Positions 22,342 through 33,659 of a stretch of DNA of 64,000 nt are shown here, one piece after another. Source of the DNA: Tricholoma matsutake (taxonomy: Eukaryota > Basidiomycota > Agaricomycetes > Agaricales > Tricholomataceae); the NCBI GenBank assembly GCA_026075535.2, contig AP026547.1:8060001-8124000 (forward strand), written 5' to 3'. The position numbers and the translations under genes were made by a program. Below the pieces are notes generated by a model. That model made no database searches, was not told where the DNA came from, and was given only the letters and a program-made list of their open reading frames with translations. The number at the start of each line of letters is the position of its first letter. The first letter of the stretch is position 1.

Positions 22342-25010
22342 CACTAGGTGCAGGGCACAATACTCCTGATGGGGTATTATGTAAGTATGTTGGAAGTATT
22401 CCTAATACCATCAGGATACTTATGAGGAAGTATGTTGGAAGTATGTTGGTGGTGGACTACCATACCCTCATGTCAGTAACAAGTAAGTATTGTAACATTA
22501 TGCTGGATTTCCTATCCAGAATTGGCAAAATACTTCCCAGTTACTGTCAATATAACATTTGAATACCTCTGGTAGACTATTGAAGACAAGGTCCAAAATA
22601 ATGTACTGAGGAGGCAGTATCTTACTGGTATTTACATAGTTTAACTCTGTATTTCCAACATACCATTCATAATATTGTTAGGATAACATCAAGATACTTT
22701 GCCAGAGATATGCAGGAGGTATGCAAATAGTATAGTAGTCTGAGGATTTTCAGGTCATAGTGTCATGAAGATATTACCACCATACTGGTAGGAAACATTT
22801 AGGATACTGGGCCAGCAGTAATCAAGAAATATAGAGGAAATAGATAGAATACTTCTACATCAGTATCCTGACTGTATGGTAGAGTAAAACAGGTGGCCAT
22901 GGATATGATACCTCCACCATAGTGCATGCTGGATAATGTGGAAGTATTGAGGTATATTCTCTTTGATACCAGAAAGATACTTAGGGATGAAGTATGTGAC
23001 CAGATGTCACACAAAAGCATCAACGTATGGCTCGCGAAGTATTCTGGATGTATCATTGATATCTGGTGGTAAGCGCTTACTGGTACCTAGGAGGAACTAA
23101 AGCCGAACATCGGAACATCCAAAACATCAGTAATGGCCAAGCTGAAGATGGGGATGAGTGCGACATTGGCAAGGAGGATGATTATGTTCTTGCCTCCTCA
23201 TTGCGGTGCAGCCAAGGTGCAGCTAGTTCCGGAATTGGGAAGTAGGCGAACCCTCTGTCCACACTTGAGGACGGTGCCCTGGATCAGAGTCAAGCCACGC
23301 TGAGGAAGCTTGTGCCCATTGCCCAAGCCCACTGCATACAATTCCCAAAGCACTCGTCTCTCCTTCCTTGCTCCCCGCATTGTCTCCAATGGGAGGGAAA
23401 ATCTGTGTTGGTACTGATTTCAACCCCAAGTCCTTCATTAAGATCTCACTCATGATGTGGGGAAGTTGACAATGACTATCGTCCGCCATCATCCCCCGCT
23501 TCTGAGTCAAGCACATGAAAAAGAGGAAGATGCAGACAACGTCCAAAATGAAGGCCAAAGACTACCAAAGTGATGTAGCCTTGCACATCGACATCACCTC
23601 AATTGGACAGCAGTACCCAGTGGTCAAGACATGCATGTGGGAGGTGTGTTTCTGTCTTCATATGTCCTTGCTAAGGCTGTTGTACTGATCAGAGTGGTTT
23701 GCATAGTAGTGAAGGTGTATGCAGGTGTGTGATTTGTTGAAGCTTCCAAGCTGCAGGAGGGTATATTGTGCTGTGGAGGCATGTGGGGGTGGATGAGGTT
23801 GAGAATGGGGAGATGGGGATCGTTGTTTGGATGGGAAAACGGGAGGGTTGAACATTTTCCTATCCTCAATCGGACGTTACAACCAAGCCAAGACCCGGCT
23901 GTTAGTGTCCTGACTGGCCTGACCTACAGCTTCTGTAGGGGCTTCCGGAAGCACTAGAAGCTTTAATGTTCAACAGCTCTCTGATTTATACACTCTTGAC
24001 TAGTTACACCTACGCAATTCTCCCTGCTCTGCTGCTTATCAGACCGAGCCCGAAGATACATCTACTACTCAACCTTATATGAAAAGTCCTTGTAGGATGT
24101 TGACAATCTTGGGTGACAGTATTTGCCAAGACGACTGATTGTGCACTTGCTGTCAAATCCCAGATTACTGAGCTGTGGCATTTCATTTTCCTTGGGTCAC
24201 TTGTTGAGACAGGACATATTGTGGGCCAGAAAACGGTTGAGGCTGGGGCAAGTTGTAAGTTCTTCATCGTTCTAATAAGTGTTAAATTCTGCTGTTTTCA
24301 GTCTCATAGTACGTTACTCCCAAGCATAATTCTGGACATTTTACAGACGACCGCTTCCTTCTCTTCAGGAGATTTCGCATATGACTGGGTGAAAATTTAC
24401 TTGGAAAGCTATCACATATGGGATCAGAGCCATTCTTACAATGTTGTTGCTAAAAACACTGCTCTCGTTCCAAATCCTTCCTCAACCTTGGGTGCTACCG
24501 ATGGCCACCCAGATCCCATGTATGAACCTGTGCACCAAGTTCCAGAATTATATCTGACACACCTGTGCACTGCATTCTCCTACTACTGGAGGACCTTGAT
24601 TGCACGTTCCTGCATTCTCGCAAAGATGACTTAGATGAGGGGAATGAAAGAGATCCAAATGTGATGCTATTAGGATTGCTCGGACAAGGCATTGATGTCA
24701 TTCAAGATAGAATATTTATAATGTTTGATATCAAGAAGGATAATTAACTCCGATGTTCAAAATCCTGTGGAATCCTGTGCTTGTGTACTCCATCGTTATT
24801 TGTGCAATTTGGTGAGCACCATCTACCCAGTACTGTAATGTCACCAAGAGGAAACCAACACACATAATAACAATAACCACTGGCTGCCAGGCCTCGAAAG
24901 CTTGTAACATGTACCAGAAAAGTAGCAACAGGAAAGAAGTTAACACACAGAAGGTGGGGACACGTGAAGCAATTGAAAAAAGTATATAGCTATCATATAT
25001 ATCAACAGCA
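22342..25010 (+). mobile_element. CACTA-like element, copy 2
   Basis: It begins CACTAGGTGCAGGGCACAAT inside the gag relic. The first 0.75 kb is packed with GTAT/ATAC motifs (AGTATGTTGGAAGTAT repeated near 22385 and 22430). Homology with copy 1 ends at about 25010. A TAGTG occurs at 25017-25021, where a CACTA element could end, but the flanking bases (TTA on the left, AAG on the right) are not a target duplication, so that end is unproven. It carries the same BCS1-like and unidentified gene pieces as copy 1 and no transposase. The tnp2 relic at 5253-7468 belongs to the right superfamily to mobilise it, which is inference. Confidence 0.6.
24010..24747 (+). pseudogene. BCS1-like AAA ATPase fragment in CACTA-like copy 2
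   Basis: This is the same capture as in copy 1, here on the plus strand: AVKSQITELWHFIFLGSLVE, then SSGDFAYDWVKIYLESYHIW, SYNVVAKNTALVPN and YEPVHQVPELY. The Walker B block LLLLEDLDCTFLHS follows (about 24570), with a stop at 24745-24747. The DFAYDW...YHIW segment resembles the BCS1 N-terminal domain and EDLDC the BCS1 Walker B. Walker A is missing. An intron may span about 24255-24345. A TGA-type change in the lead region (LIRK to LI-stop) is seen here and not in copy 1, so copy 2 has decayed differently. Confidence 0.6.
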
Positions 25011-25420
25011 AGAGCCTAGTGAAGAATGGTGAGATGAATGGGAAAATTCAAATGTATATTCCAATACCTACCTTAAATGTTGTTATGTCGGCATGAAATC
25101 GCCATATGAACCAAGCATCAGACAAAATGCTGACTACCAACAATGTAGAGGTGAGGCTGATGGTGCGCTGGGCCCATGTTAGTTGTTCTATGGCAATAGA
25201 ATCCTTGCTAATGCCCAGAAGTCTGGGGAGCGTTGTGCTGTGTGTTTATGGATAGCACTTCTTGGCGTAGAGTGGAAAGTAAACTCACAAAGCCAGGACA
25301 GTCAACTAGATGAAGATGTCTGTTAACTTATGGTTGCTCATAGCGAAACCAAGATCAAGGATGTACTAATTTCCTGCATTCCATCCATTCCTGCTGTATC
25401 TGGGACATGACAGAACTTAG
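24731..25420 (-). pseudogene. Polytopic membrane protein fragment, unidentified
   Basis: On the minus strand, WAQRTISLTSTLLVVSIL then SDAWFIWRFHADITTFK (about 25170-25080) is followed by strongly hydrophobic LTSFLLLLFWYML and PVVIVIMCVGFLLVTLQYWV (about 24945-24830). These read as several membrane segments of a fungal integral membrane protein with intron breaks. The piece straddles the copy 2 boundary at 25010. Copy 1 keeps only the inner half. I cannot name the family. Confidence 0.35.
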
Positions 25421-27580
25421 AGCCAAGTCATCGGCATCCGAAGACGCTGTTGCCAACTCCCCATAGAATGTAAATGACGCCAATAGGTATTCCATTCTTG
25501 TGGCAGCATCTGGCGAAAGTGGCGTCGAAAGAGAGGATGTCGTAGAAGGAATGAGAGTTGGTGAAGACATGGATCAGATAAGCGATGGAAAGTAGGTTGT
25601 GTGGGGAATAAATGAATGACTATGCAGGATATTGTACAACAATCGGGCAGGACATCTGTCATGATTGTCACATCAAACTTCAAGTTCATGGACTCTTCCT
25701 GATATATGTCCATGTCGTTGTCGGAATCAAAGATAAACAAGCTGGAATATTTGACGGGTACTTTTGGATGGGCAGCAGCATCCCTCCTATCGACAAGGAT
25801 ATGTCCACCATGGCCACATCGCATCCATCTCTACTTGACTCTGATATTGAGAAAGTAACAGGGGCGACAAACTTGGAAAGTGGAGTACCAGTAAGGCCTG
25901 ATACAGAATGTCAACATGATCATCCTAGTGATAGTCTTGTTCTTTCTGTCAATTGAGCATGCACTCGATGGCATCTCGGAAAATGGCGGTGTGGTTCCTG
26001 GGGTGTAGGGCCAATTGTGGACGAACCAGTTCCATCCTGAGGTCGAGGGCCCTCTGTCTTCTTGGGCTTCTTCTTGTCAATGAGAAGTTCCTCATCTACT
26101 TTGTCATTGAGGCCAGATCGACCAATGCCATGCATTTTGCCCATAGTTGCTGAGACTGATCCACACAATCCTTTTGACTTTCTTGTGCTATGATAGCTTT
26201 CTCAGCATCACCACAGGACCTACTGGCATCCTGGCACTGCACCTTTACAATCCAAAATGAGATGTGGCTGTGGTGTGTCCTACCCTGCTTCTGGTTGATG
26301 TTCAAGAGTTGCAATGTCTCAGGAAGTCCCACAAGGCCACACTCATCAATGGAGGACATGCAATCCTGATCTCTTCTGAAGCCAACACAACTTTTCAAGC
26401 CAACATTCCTACTTTACTATACATCTTAAAGAACTTTGAAAACCCCTTGCTCTCAACATCCCTCTGCTCAAAGAGTCAAGGCCTCCTCAATCCCCAAACC
26501 TACCTTATTCTCCTCCTAATCCTACTCTACTTTGGTTCAGACCCTAGTCCCACTCTTATTTTATTATCATCATTATTATCATTGTGTCTTTTTTTCTGCC
26601 TCATTGACTGGACTGTCCCTATCTCCATGTTTTCATTTCCTTTCACCCAATGTGCACCCACATAAAATGTGCTTCTGAAGTCCCCACCACACATAGCATC
26701 AAAATCAACCCTTAGCTCCAGCACAAAGTCCCGAAATTTGCTTCAACCATTGCTGCCAGTTTGTGATCCTGGAAGCAGTGTTGTTTTGCTGGACTGACAT
26801 TTGGCTTTGGGGTTGCAGGACACATTGCACTTCCTTCTATTCACTTTGCACAACTGAGCTTTTTAACATTTCTAACCTTTCAAACGAAGTGATGGAACAG
26901 TGAACACATTGAAGAGACCTCCACTCACCACCTGTTTCTCTCCGATGCACTACCACGATGACCTCCCATGGCCACAGAGAATGAGTGCCATCTGTTTCCT
27001 TCAAATGAATGTTCCTTAATTTTGCTCATTCAATCACCTGGAAAATGGGTGGTTGCCTCTTATGGGTGGATACACCACAGGCTGCTGGCAAAGTAACCAC
27101 ACAGCTTGTCACATGCAAGCTCTGGCAGAGGTTACCCAACACGTGATGGTCACCAGCCAGTCACTGGAACCCACAGACATTGTAAGATCTAGGAATCCTA
27201 GTAGAACCCTAATAGGGAAATCACACATGTAACTGAGGTAATTAACAAATGAGTGTGACTTGGCATGAGGCCCTGTGAACCCTAGTTCAAGTTGAGGCTC
27301 CTTGTATGTAGCATGCCACAGGCAGGAGGAAAACGATGCCTGCACCTTGCTAAGCATTGGCACGGGTAGACCTGCAAGTGCCCCAGCTTCTACGCATACC
27401 CGTACCCTTGTGGGTTACATACTCATTGCTGCAGGTAGGGTACATTGTGGGTATCGGGGGTGCAGATCAGTTCCATGGGTCTGAGTTACATATTTAATAC
27501 ACTAACAATACACTGCTCAATTTTACTGACTATCATAGTGGCTTATACAAGATGGTGCTATTCCAAAGTAATGGATTAAT
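25421..27580. other. No recognisable gene
   Basis: Only short unlinked open stretches are present, for example a Ser/Ala-rich minus-strand piece at 25570-25355 with TRMEYLLASFTFYGEL, and a Lys/Pro-rich minus-strand piece at 26168-25920. None connects across GT-AG borders into something I can identify. About 27340-27480 has several GGGTA/TACCC motifs, resembling motifs at 28440-28540 on the other side of the tandem array. Confidence 0.3.
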
Positions 27581-27595
27581 GCAGGCCTCTTTATA

Positions 27596-28440
27596 AGATC
27601 ATATAAAATGAATGAGAACCCACAAAGATCTGCATACAAGCCCCCATACCCAACAAGATACCGCTATTGTGAACTAATGAATAGATGCATGCCTCTCGTC
27701 TTATTGGGGCCTTCAGATGACACCTAAATAAAGTCAGAATAAGTATAAGATCATATAAATTGAATAAGAACTCACTAAGATCTGAGAGACTCATACCAAG
27801 CCCCCCTACCCAACAAGATAGCACTATTGTGAAGTAACAAATAGATGCATGCCTCTCGTCTTATCTGGACCTTTGAATGACACCTAATTAGAGTCAGAAT
27901 AAGTATAAGATAATACAAAACAGATCAGAACTCACAAAGATCTGAGATACTCATACCAAAGCCCCCTACCCAGTAACCCAACAAGATAATGGTATTGTGA
28001 AATAACAGATGGATGCAGGCCTCTTGTCTCCTTGGGGCCATTGAACGACTCCTAATTAGAGTCAGAATAAGTATAAGATCATATGAAATGAATGAAAACT
28101 CACTAAGATCCAAGATACTCATACCAAGCCTCCTACCCAACAAGATAGTGCTATTGTGAACTAATGGGTAGACACTGGCCTCTTGTCTCATCTGGACCGT
28201 CAGATGACACCTAAATAGAGTCAGAATAAGTATAAGATCATATGAAATGAGTGAGAACTCACTAAGATCCCAGATACTTATACCAAGCCCCCTTACCCAA
28301 CAAGATAGAACTATTGTGAAGTAATGAATGAACACAGGTCTCTCATCTTCTTGGGACCTTCAAACAAGACTCAAATAGAGTTATAATGAATATAATATCA
28401 TATGGAATAGATGGAAACTTACCATAATATACAGGGCAGG
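27596..28440. repeat. Tandem array, about 160-bp unit, roughly five copies
   Basis: The landmark GTCAGAATAAGTATAAGATCA and its variants recur with starts of AGATCAT-like motifs near 27596, 27748, 27908, 28076, 28235 and 28394. The spacing is 152-168 bases. Each unit also carries ACTCATACCAAGCCCCC, CCCAACAAGATA and CATGCCTCTCGTCTT. The minus strand stays open across several units (28335-27925) and would encode a repeated peptide with ISYDLILILTL. I take that as incidental. Confidence 0.85.
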
Positions 28441-28562
28441 TTAAGTGCAGGTCATGGGTGATATAAGTGTGACCCATACCCATACCTAGAGATACCTGTA
28501 GCCATGACCCGCATGGGTTACCCCAACCCATGCTATTGCCTACACTTTGCTCTGACACCTCC

Positions 28563-30330
28563 CAATGGAACTGAACATTGATCTTGCACTGCAAGAAGCC
28601 CTTGCTAATGATGCACAAACTGCCATTGATGTTGATGGCAACCATAAGCACACCTCAACTATCCCCTTATCTACTGACTCCTCTTACAGTACCGAGCTCT
28701 GGACCTGACTATTATTACACTCCATCTCCATGTTCAAGCCCTGTTTTTTTGCCATCACTGGCAACTGTCGCCGCTGCAGATCATGAGGACTAGTTTGTGT
28801 CCTCCATAATATCCCATTTGAACAATATGTGCTGAGATTTCTTACTCAGTGCCAATCTCTCACATCAAGCACTCAAGTCATCCTGTCAACAGCATGGTTT
28901 AATGGTTGGAGGAACCAAGTTCCAGCTTGTGGAATGGCTAAGGGCTCATGATGCAAGTGGACATCCAGCTCAGTGAGTCTCTATTTTCTGCTGTCACCTC
29001 AGCCTATTTCCTCACATCCATCAATCAGGGCTCGGACTCATTCCAGGAAAGGATGCAGTGCAATGCATCACCCTCTTTTCAACCTTTTTGGAGGTCAAGA
29101 TGGCATTTCATGATTCAGCATCCCTAGAACTAATGTTTCAGCAAGCTATTGACAGTGGTGTGGATGATGATGATAGTGAGGAGGAGGAGAAGGATCAGGA
29201 GGAAGGGGAGGATGAGGCAAACAAGGGCAGCAGCACCATGGATTGGGTTGACAACTTCATCCTCAACACCCACTGCAAGGGTGGCCGGCAGACCAAGACT
29301 TCAGTTCTCAAGTTATACAAGGTGAGCATTGCATGGATGCCTATAAATTCTTCATTCTCACTGTCACCCCAGGTATGGTTACCTGGTGCTCTTTGCAATG
29401 AGCTCATCCAAGATGATATCATTAATGACAGCCATATCATCCACTACCTCAAGGATGCACCCACCCATTGTCTGCTCACAAAGCAGGGAAAGGAGAAGGA
29501 GACAGATGACCATCTGTCTGCAGTATGCTTCCAATCACCTTCTGCTAACCATTCCAGCCCTAACCGTACTTCAGCAATCCCTCAAAGATATTGTAGCTAT
29601 GAGGTCCTGGTTCCTCAAGTTTTGAAGAAAATGATCTTTCTACCTCAGCATGGCATGTCAAGAAACTGGGACTCAAAATGCTTTTCTTTCCATCTCTGCA
29701 CATCTCAAGAACATGGAAGAGGTGATGAAAGCAAATCACGAGCATCTCACTACGATCACCCAATGCACCAAACAGTTCTCTTCTTTGAAGCAGTGCAGCT
29801 CACACCAACTGCCAGCAAATCACCATGGTTCCGATATTCTCCCACACATTTCACAATTCATTGCACCAAAAACACTTTCAACATCAACTCATTTTGACCA
29901 TCCTGTTTACTTTCCATTACCACCTCAATACATCACATCACTATGTCCACTGCCAACAATACCATCATTCACCTCCATAGACAATTGTGTTGATCAACAA
30001 CCCCACTCAGCAGGTCACTGTCAGGCAGGTCAAACTTCTGAAGGTGCACAACACGGTCAACACCAGGCATTGGCAACTCCACCAAGATCCCAAAAATTGC
30101 AATCAACCATGCTATCTCTTCAATTCTCTCCACAGCTTACCCCATAGGTCCAACCATCATCACCATCCAACACCTGCAGACATGTTACCCACTCTTCATC
30201 TGTTCCAAATATCCCCTTACATCCCTCTGAGTCACTTGCCTTCACCTCAGCAAATGTCCCTGCTTGGCTATTCCAACATATTGAAAACCTCCCTCACTTC
30301 CTGAGTCTGCATCTTATTAATGGTCCAGAA
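28563..30330 (+). pseudogene. Decayed multi-exon gene, unidentified (recombinase-like fragment possible)
   Basis: The first piece starts MELNIDLALQEALANDAQTA (28566). A second piece at 29058-29330 has an acidic run (DDDDSEEEEKDQEEGEDE) and then DWVDNFILNTHCKG. After an intron-like gap comes LPGALCNELIQDDIINDSH (about 29385), which resembles the start of a domain I recall from Agaricomycete element proteins of tyrosine-recombinase type. I could not see catalytic residues. The rest to 30330 is Ser/His/Pro-rich with frame changes. The family call is weak. Confidence 0.35.
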
Positions 30331-30349
30331 GCCCTAACACTGTTTGTTA

Positions 30350-30946
30350 TTGCATGTTTGAAGGAGCTTATGTACTGTGTTCTTCTGCTCTTGTCTTGTG
30401 TTCCAGATCTGGATTGGACCCAGAGCAGCCACAATCTGATTCTACCACCACCAGAGGCCTTCTCACCACCCAATGCTCCAGTCTCTCCTGCTTACCCTGC
30501 ATTCCATACTCAGAACTGCACATGGAACTCTGTCCTGTTGCTTGTTTAACAACCACATCCATTGTGGACAGTTTATGCACTGAAAAACTTGGGTGAATTT
30601 GCTGACATCAAGTCCCTGTGGCAGGCCTGGGAGGAAGGTATGACAGTCAAGAGAGTCAGTTGTACACCACCACTCAGAGTCATCAATGAGTGATGGGGGA
30701 ATTGCAAGGGTCATAGAGCTGTCTGGTGACCCCAAGGTGACAAGGCAAATGAGGACATTGGACTATGAATCAGCTCTACAAGTCACTCCTTGATGCACTT
30801 CAATCTTTTCCCCCTCAACTCACACTCTTTATTGTAATGTGTAATGTGTTTCATACAGTCTACCATAGATTTGTTCACAAATAAATAGTGCTGTTATACA
30901 ACAAAATTGAACCTATGTTAACAGTGTATAATATGTACATAAACAA
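30350..30946. other. No recognisable gene
   Basis: Overlapping short frames on both strands share no coherent protein pattern. The stretch 30800-30946 is AT-rich and could be the 3' flank of the minus-strand relic that follows. Confidence 0.3.
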
Positions 30947-32277
30947 TTACATGGCTGCGTGATCCTTCTCCCACTGGATCAGAAAGGTCATCAACACACA
31001 TGTTCCTTGGACTTCCTCCTTCTCTAACATGCTTACCACCTCTTGTGAATGCTGAGAGCCCTTGTTTCCAAAAGTGGCAATTATTTTGGTTGCATGTTCG
31101 GCTTCTGCAAGTGCTATTGTGGCAATGCCTAATGCAGCCATGATATAATCTTTTTCCCTTTTTGTGCCTGCAAAAATTTGTGAACAGGAGCCTGGGAGGC
31201 AGAACAAGGTTTTACACACCAGAATCAACAAAGTGAAGCCATAATGAGCCTGCAAGAAATCTGCCACAAAGGCCCAGAATCTTACTCATGCTGGGTTCTT
31301 CAGCTTCCAGTGATGGTTAGCACAAAACTCATCATAAGCACTGCATATTGCAGCCTTTTCCCTCAGCCACCAAACTTCCTGCTCTTCTACATTAATCTTG
31401 TCTTTTTACGACACCTTATCACTTGTAGTTGCTGAGCTGGCCCTGTCCTTGGCCATCACAAGGGGGTACACTGTCAATTCAGATTGTTTGCACTTGGTGG
31501 CATTTGAGGGCATGATATCATGGGAGTGGATATTGGCCTAAAGCTCCCGAATAAGTGGATTTCAACAATGACAATACCATAACACTTACATGTTCAACCA
31601 CAAGCTGAATGGTGCCTGAGATGGAGATTGTGAGATGTGCCAGTCGGGTCAGTACATCTTCAAGAGAAACAGCAGGCTGGGACATCTTGACAAAATAGTG
31701 TTTGTATCCTGGACTCTTCAGATCAGGAAATGCCATCTTCACAGGCTCTAGAGTGATGCATCATTCAGCTAAACATCTGAGGAACAATAGAATATTCTGA
31801 CCATCAATTGAGGTTTTTGATTTCTGGAGTTCATGCAGCAGTTTGTTCACATTGACATTAAAATCTCCACTGGGATAGTTACGGACAGGGGATAAGCTAA
31901 CTATTTTGGCTGCTTGTGAACTCTCATTTGGTGTACATTGATCTTCAATGAGCAATTTGACCTTCACCATTGCTAGGTAACTCTCTGTGTGCTGCAACAA
32001 GAGCTCAAGTCAGACTCTTACCTGTTTTAATTTCTTGTGGGCTTCAAGATTGTCCAGAGCAGCCAACAGCTGTGTTGCAGCTAAATCAAGCATAACCCTG
32101 AGGATAGTGTCACTCAAAAAAGGGGTACTAAGTACTTACTAGTACCCTCAGGCTCACACTGCCAGTTACTCTTGGAACCATCTGACTCATCTATCCAATG
32201 TATATCAGGGTGAATTGTTCCTGGTGGGTAGCAGCAACTTACAGGTCCTCAGCTTCATATTTTTGTTCAGTAGTCAT
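30947..32277 (-). pseudogene. Spliced gene relic of unknown family
   Basis: The minus-strand reading starts at ATG 32277 (MTTEQKYEAEDL, then a GTAAGT donor). The next segments are VMLDLAATQLLAALDNLEAH (about 32090), then HTESYLAMVKVKLLIEDQ (about 31990) and NVNVNKLLHELQKSKTSIDG. After them come SLEDVLTRLAHLTISISGT (about 31665), VWWLREKAAICSAYDEFCAN and a C-terminal Ala/helix-rich part ending QWEKDHAAM at 30949. Stops within it are TGA near 31760, TAA near 31405 and TGA near 31290. The pieces are mostly helical. I do not recognise the family and see no transposase motif. It may be a host gene fragment or an element accessory gene. Confidence 0.45.
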
Positions 32278-32882
32278 TGTCCAGGATGGTTGGTGGAGTC
32301 AATAGTGGATGAGACATCTGCAGATGAAAGGGGTTCTCATTGATCAAAGAAACCTACAGTCTTGAAACCATTGTTGATCGAAGAAACCTGCAGTCTTGAA
32401 ACCTGAAATCCTTGGTTCTCTTTGATCGAACATCCAGCTTGTTGACCTGTTTGATTGAAGACAATAAAAATCCTTCATTGTGTTTGATTGAATGTTTACA
32501 TTCAATCAAAGTACTATGGAAATATGTTCTATAGCACATCATTCAATCACCACCCAGTAAACATACAGTCAAACATCTTTTATTAAAGAGACTGGTTGAT
32601 CAAAAAAACATGGTAACAAAGAGTAGTGTTCAATTGAAGATTGATCTAGTGAGAAGACTTAGAACTCTTCAGTCAAAGAGACAGCAATCCTTCAATCGAG
32701 TATGTATATGACACTTGTTTGATCAAAGAGATTCAAAGAGACTCTTTGATCAAAGACACACCAATCCTTTGATCGAGTACATGCTAATTGCTTGATCAAA
32801 GAGATTTGATGTTTGGTGGTTAAAGGATGGCCAATCTAAGATGTGTCATAAGTGAAGATCCTTCAATTGAAGATACTCCAAT
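32278..32882. repeat. TTGATCAAAG-rich satellite-like DNA, left flank of the Ngaro-like element
   Basis: It is dense in the motif TTGATCAAAGA and degenerate forms (TTGATCGAAGAAACC, CTTCAATCAAAG). About 32745-32882 is closely similar to about 38370-38503 on the other side of the element. The region ends in gaagatactccaat, the insertion point. Confidence 0.7.
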
Positions 32883-33004
32883 GGCGAGGGTATGGATTGT
32901 TGTTTTCTCATGTGGGGCATATGAATAGGACAAATGGCATCCTCAACAACCCAAAGGCTTAGTCAGAGGGGCATATGAAATTTGTATTCTTGAGGTACAC
33001 CTAA
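32883..33004 (-). repeat. Split direct repeat B2 (122 bp)
   Basis: It matches B1 at 33302-33423 over its full 122 bases with few differences: gcgagggtatggattg at one end and gaggtacacctaa at the other (plus-strand reading). It is the outermost repeat at the 3' end of the element. Confidence 0.9.
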
Positions 33005-33027
33005 GTGACTAGTGGTGGGATTGGGAG

Positions 33028-33301
33028 TTCAAAAATACAAGCAGATGATAAAGTGTGGCGACACTATGAGAGAGTGAGAAACAGAGAGATTCTGAGACAG
33101 AAATGTCTCTGCAGCTCACACTTTTTGCTAGGAATAGGGGGCATAGCACATGATGTGGTTCAAGCAATGGAGAAAGATTCAGCATGAATCTTTGAGACAC
33201 GGTGCTGAAAAAGCACGTGGTGCTAAGAAACAGGTGCAAGTGTCACCACAGCACACCACACACCATTGGACTTGCATAAACAGGCTTTAAACTCAACCAA
33301 T
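33028..33301 (-). repeat. Split direct repeat A2 (274 bp)
   Basis: It matches A1 (37999-38322) from ttcaaaaatacaagc to aactcaaccaat. A1 is about 50 bases longer because of an internal duplication of a gagagtgagagacagagaga segment. A2 joins B1 directly at 33301/33302. Confidence 0.9.
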
Positions 33302-33423
33302 AGCGAGGGTATGGATTGTTGTTTTCTCATGCAGGGCATGTGAATAGGACAACCAGTGTCCTCAACAACCCAAAGAGTTAGTCAGAGGGGCCCATGAAAT
33401 TTGTATTCTCAAGGTACACCTAA
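33302..33423 (-). repeat. Split direct repeat B1 (122 bp)
   Basis: This is the internal copy of B, adjoining A2. In Ngaro-type elements the B1-A2 block sits downstream of the recombinase gene, as here (recombinase end near 33660). Confidence 0.9.
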
Positions 33424-33659
33424 AGCCTATAGATTGGAATTGGAACAGGGGAAGAAGAAGTAGAAGGTAGTTGTCCAAAGGTAGAGTGAAGGTGGAGGGG
33501 AAGTGTCTGCAGAAGTAGGTAGTTGTCCAAAAGGTGTGGGAGATGAAGTATACAATATGAGGAGCATGGATACAAATGCATGTAAGTCCAGAGTAGAAAA
33601 CAACATGTGAAAGAGAAACTGTTAGGTGGCATTGTTCCAGTGGGAACCAATGCCTGCTC

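Noticed and set aside
22266..22562. 98-codon frame joining gag to the CACTA-like end
   Set aside because: It crosses an insertion junction. The first part is gag and the rest is subterminal repeat DNA.
9147..25010. One giant transposon with 2.7-kb terminal inverted repeats enclosing the Plavaka genes
   Set aside because: The CACTA-like ends of both copies face inward, toward each other, and each copy is embedded in separate gypsy sequence. Two inverted insertions fit better than one element.
25017..25021. TAGTG as the far end of CACTA-like copy 2
   Set aside because: The flanking bases are not a 2-3 bp duplication (TTA versus AAG), and copy 1 does not reach this point, so it cannot be confirmed. 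It was kept only as a remark.
27925..28335. 136-codon minus-strand frame in the tandem array
   Set aside because: It simply translates the repeated unit, whose length happens to be close to a multiple of three. There is no start context or domain.
27596..28440. CRISPR-like array
   Set aside because: The units are contiguous 160-bp repeats without spacers, in a eukaryotic genome.
28563..30330. Firm call as a Crypton or tyrosine recombinase
   Set aside because: Only one short segment resembles the remembered pattern and no catalytic R, H or Y box can be seen.
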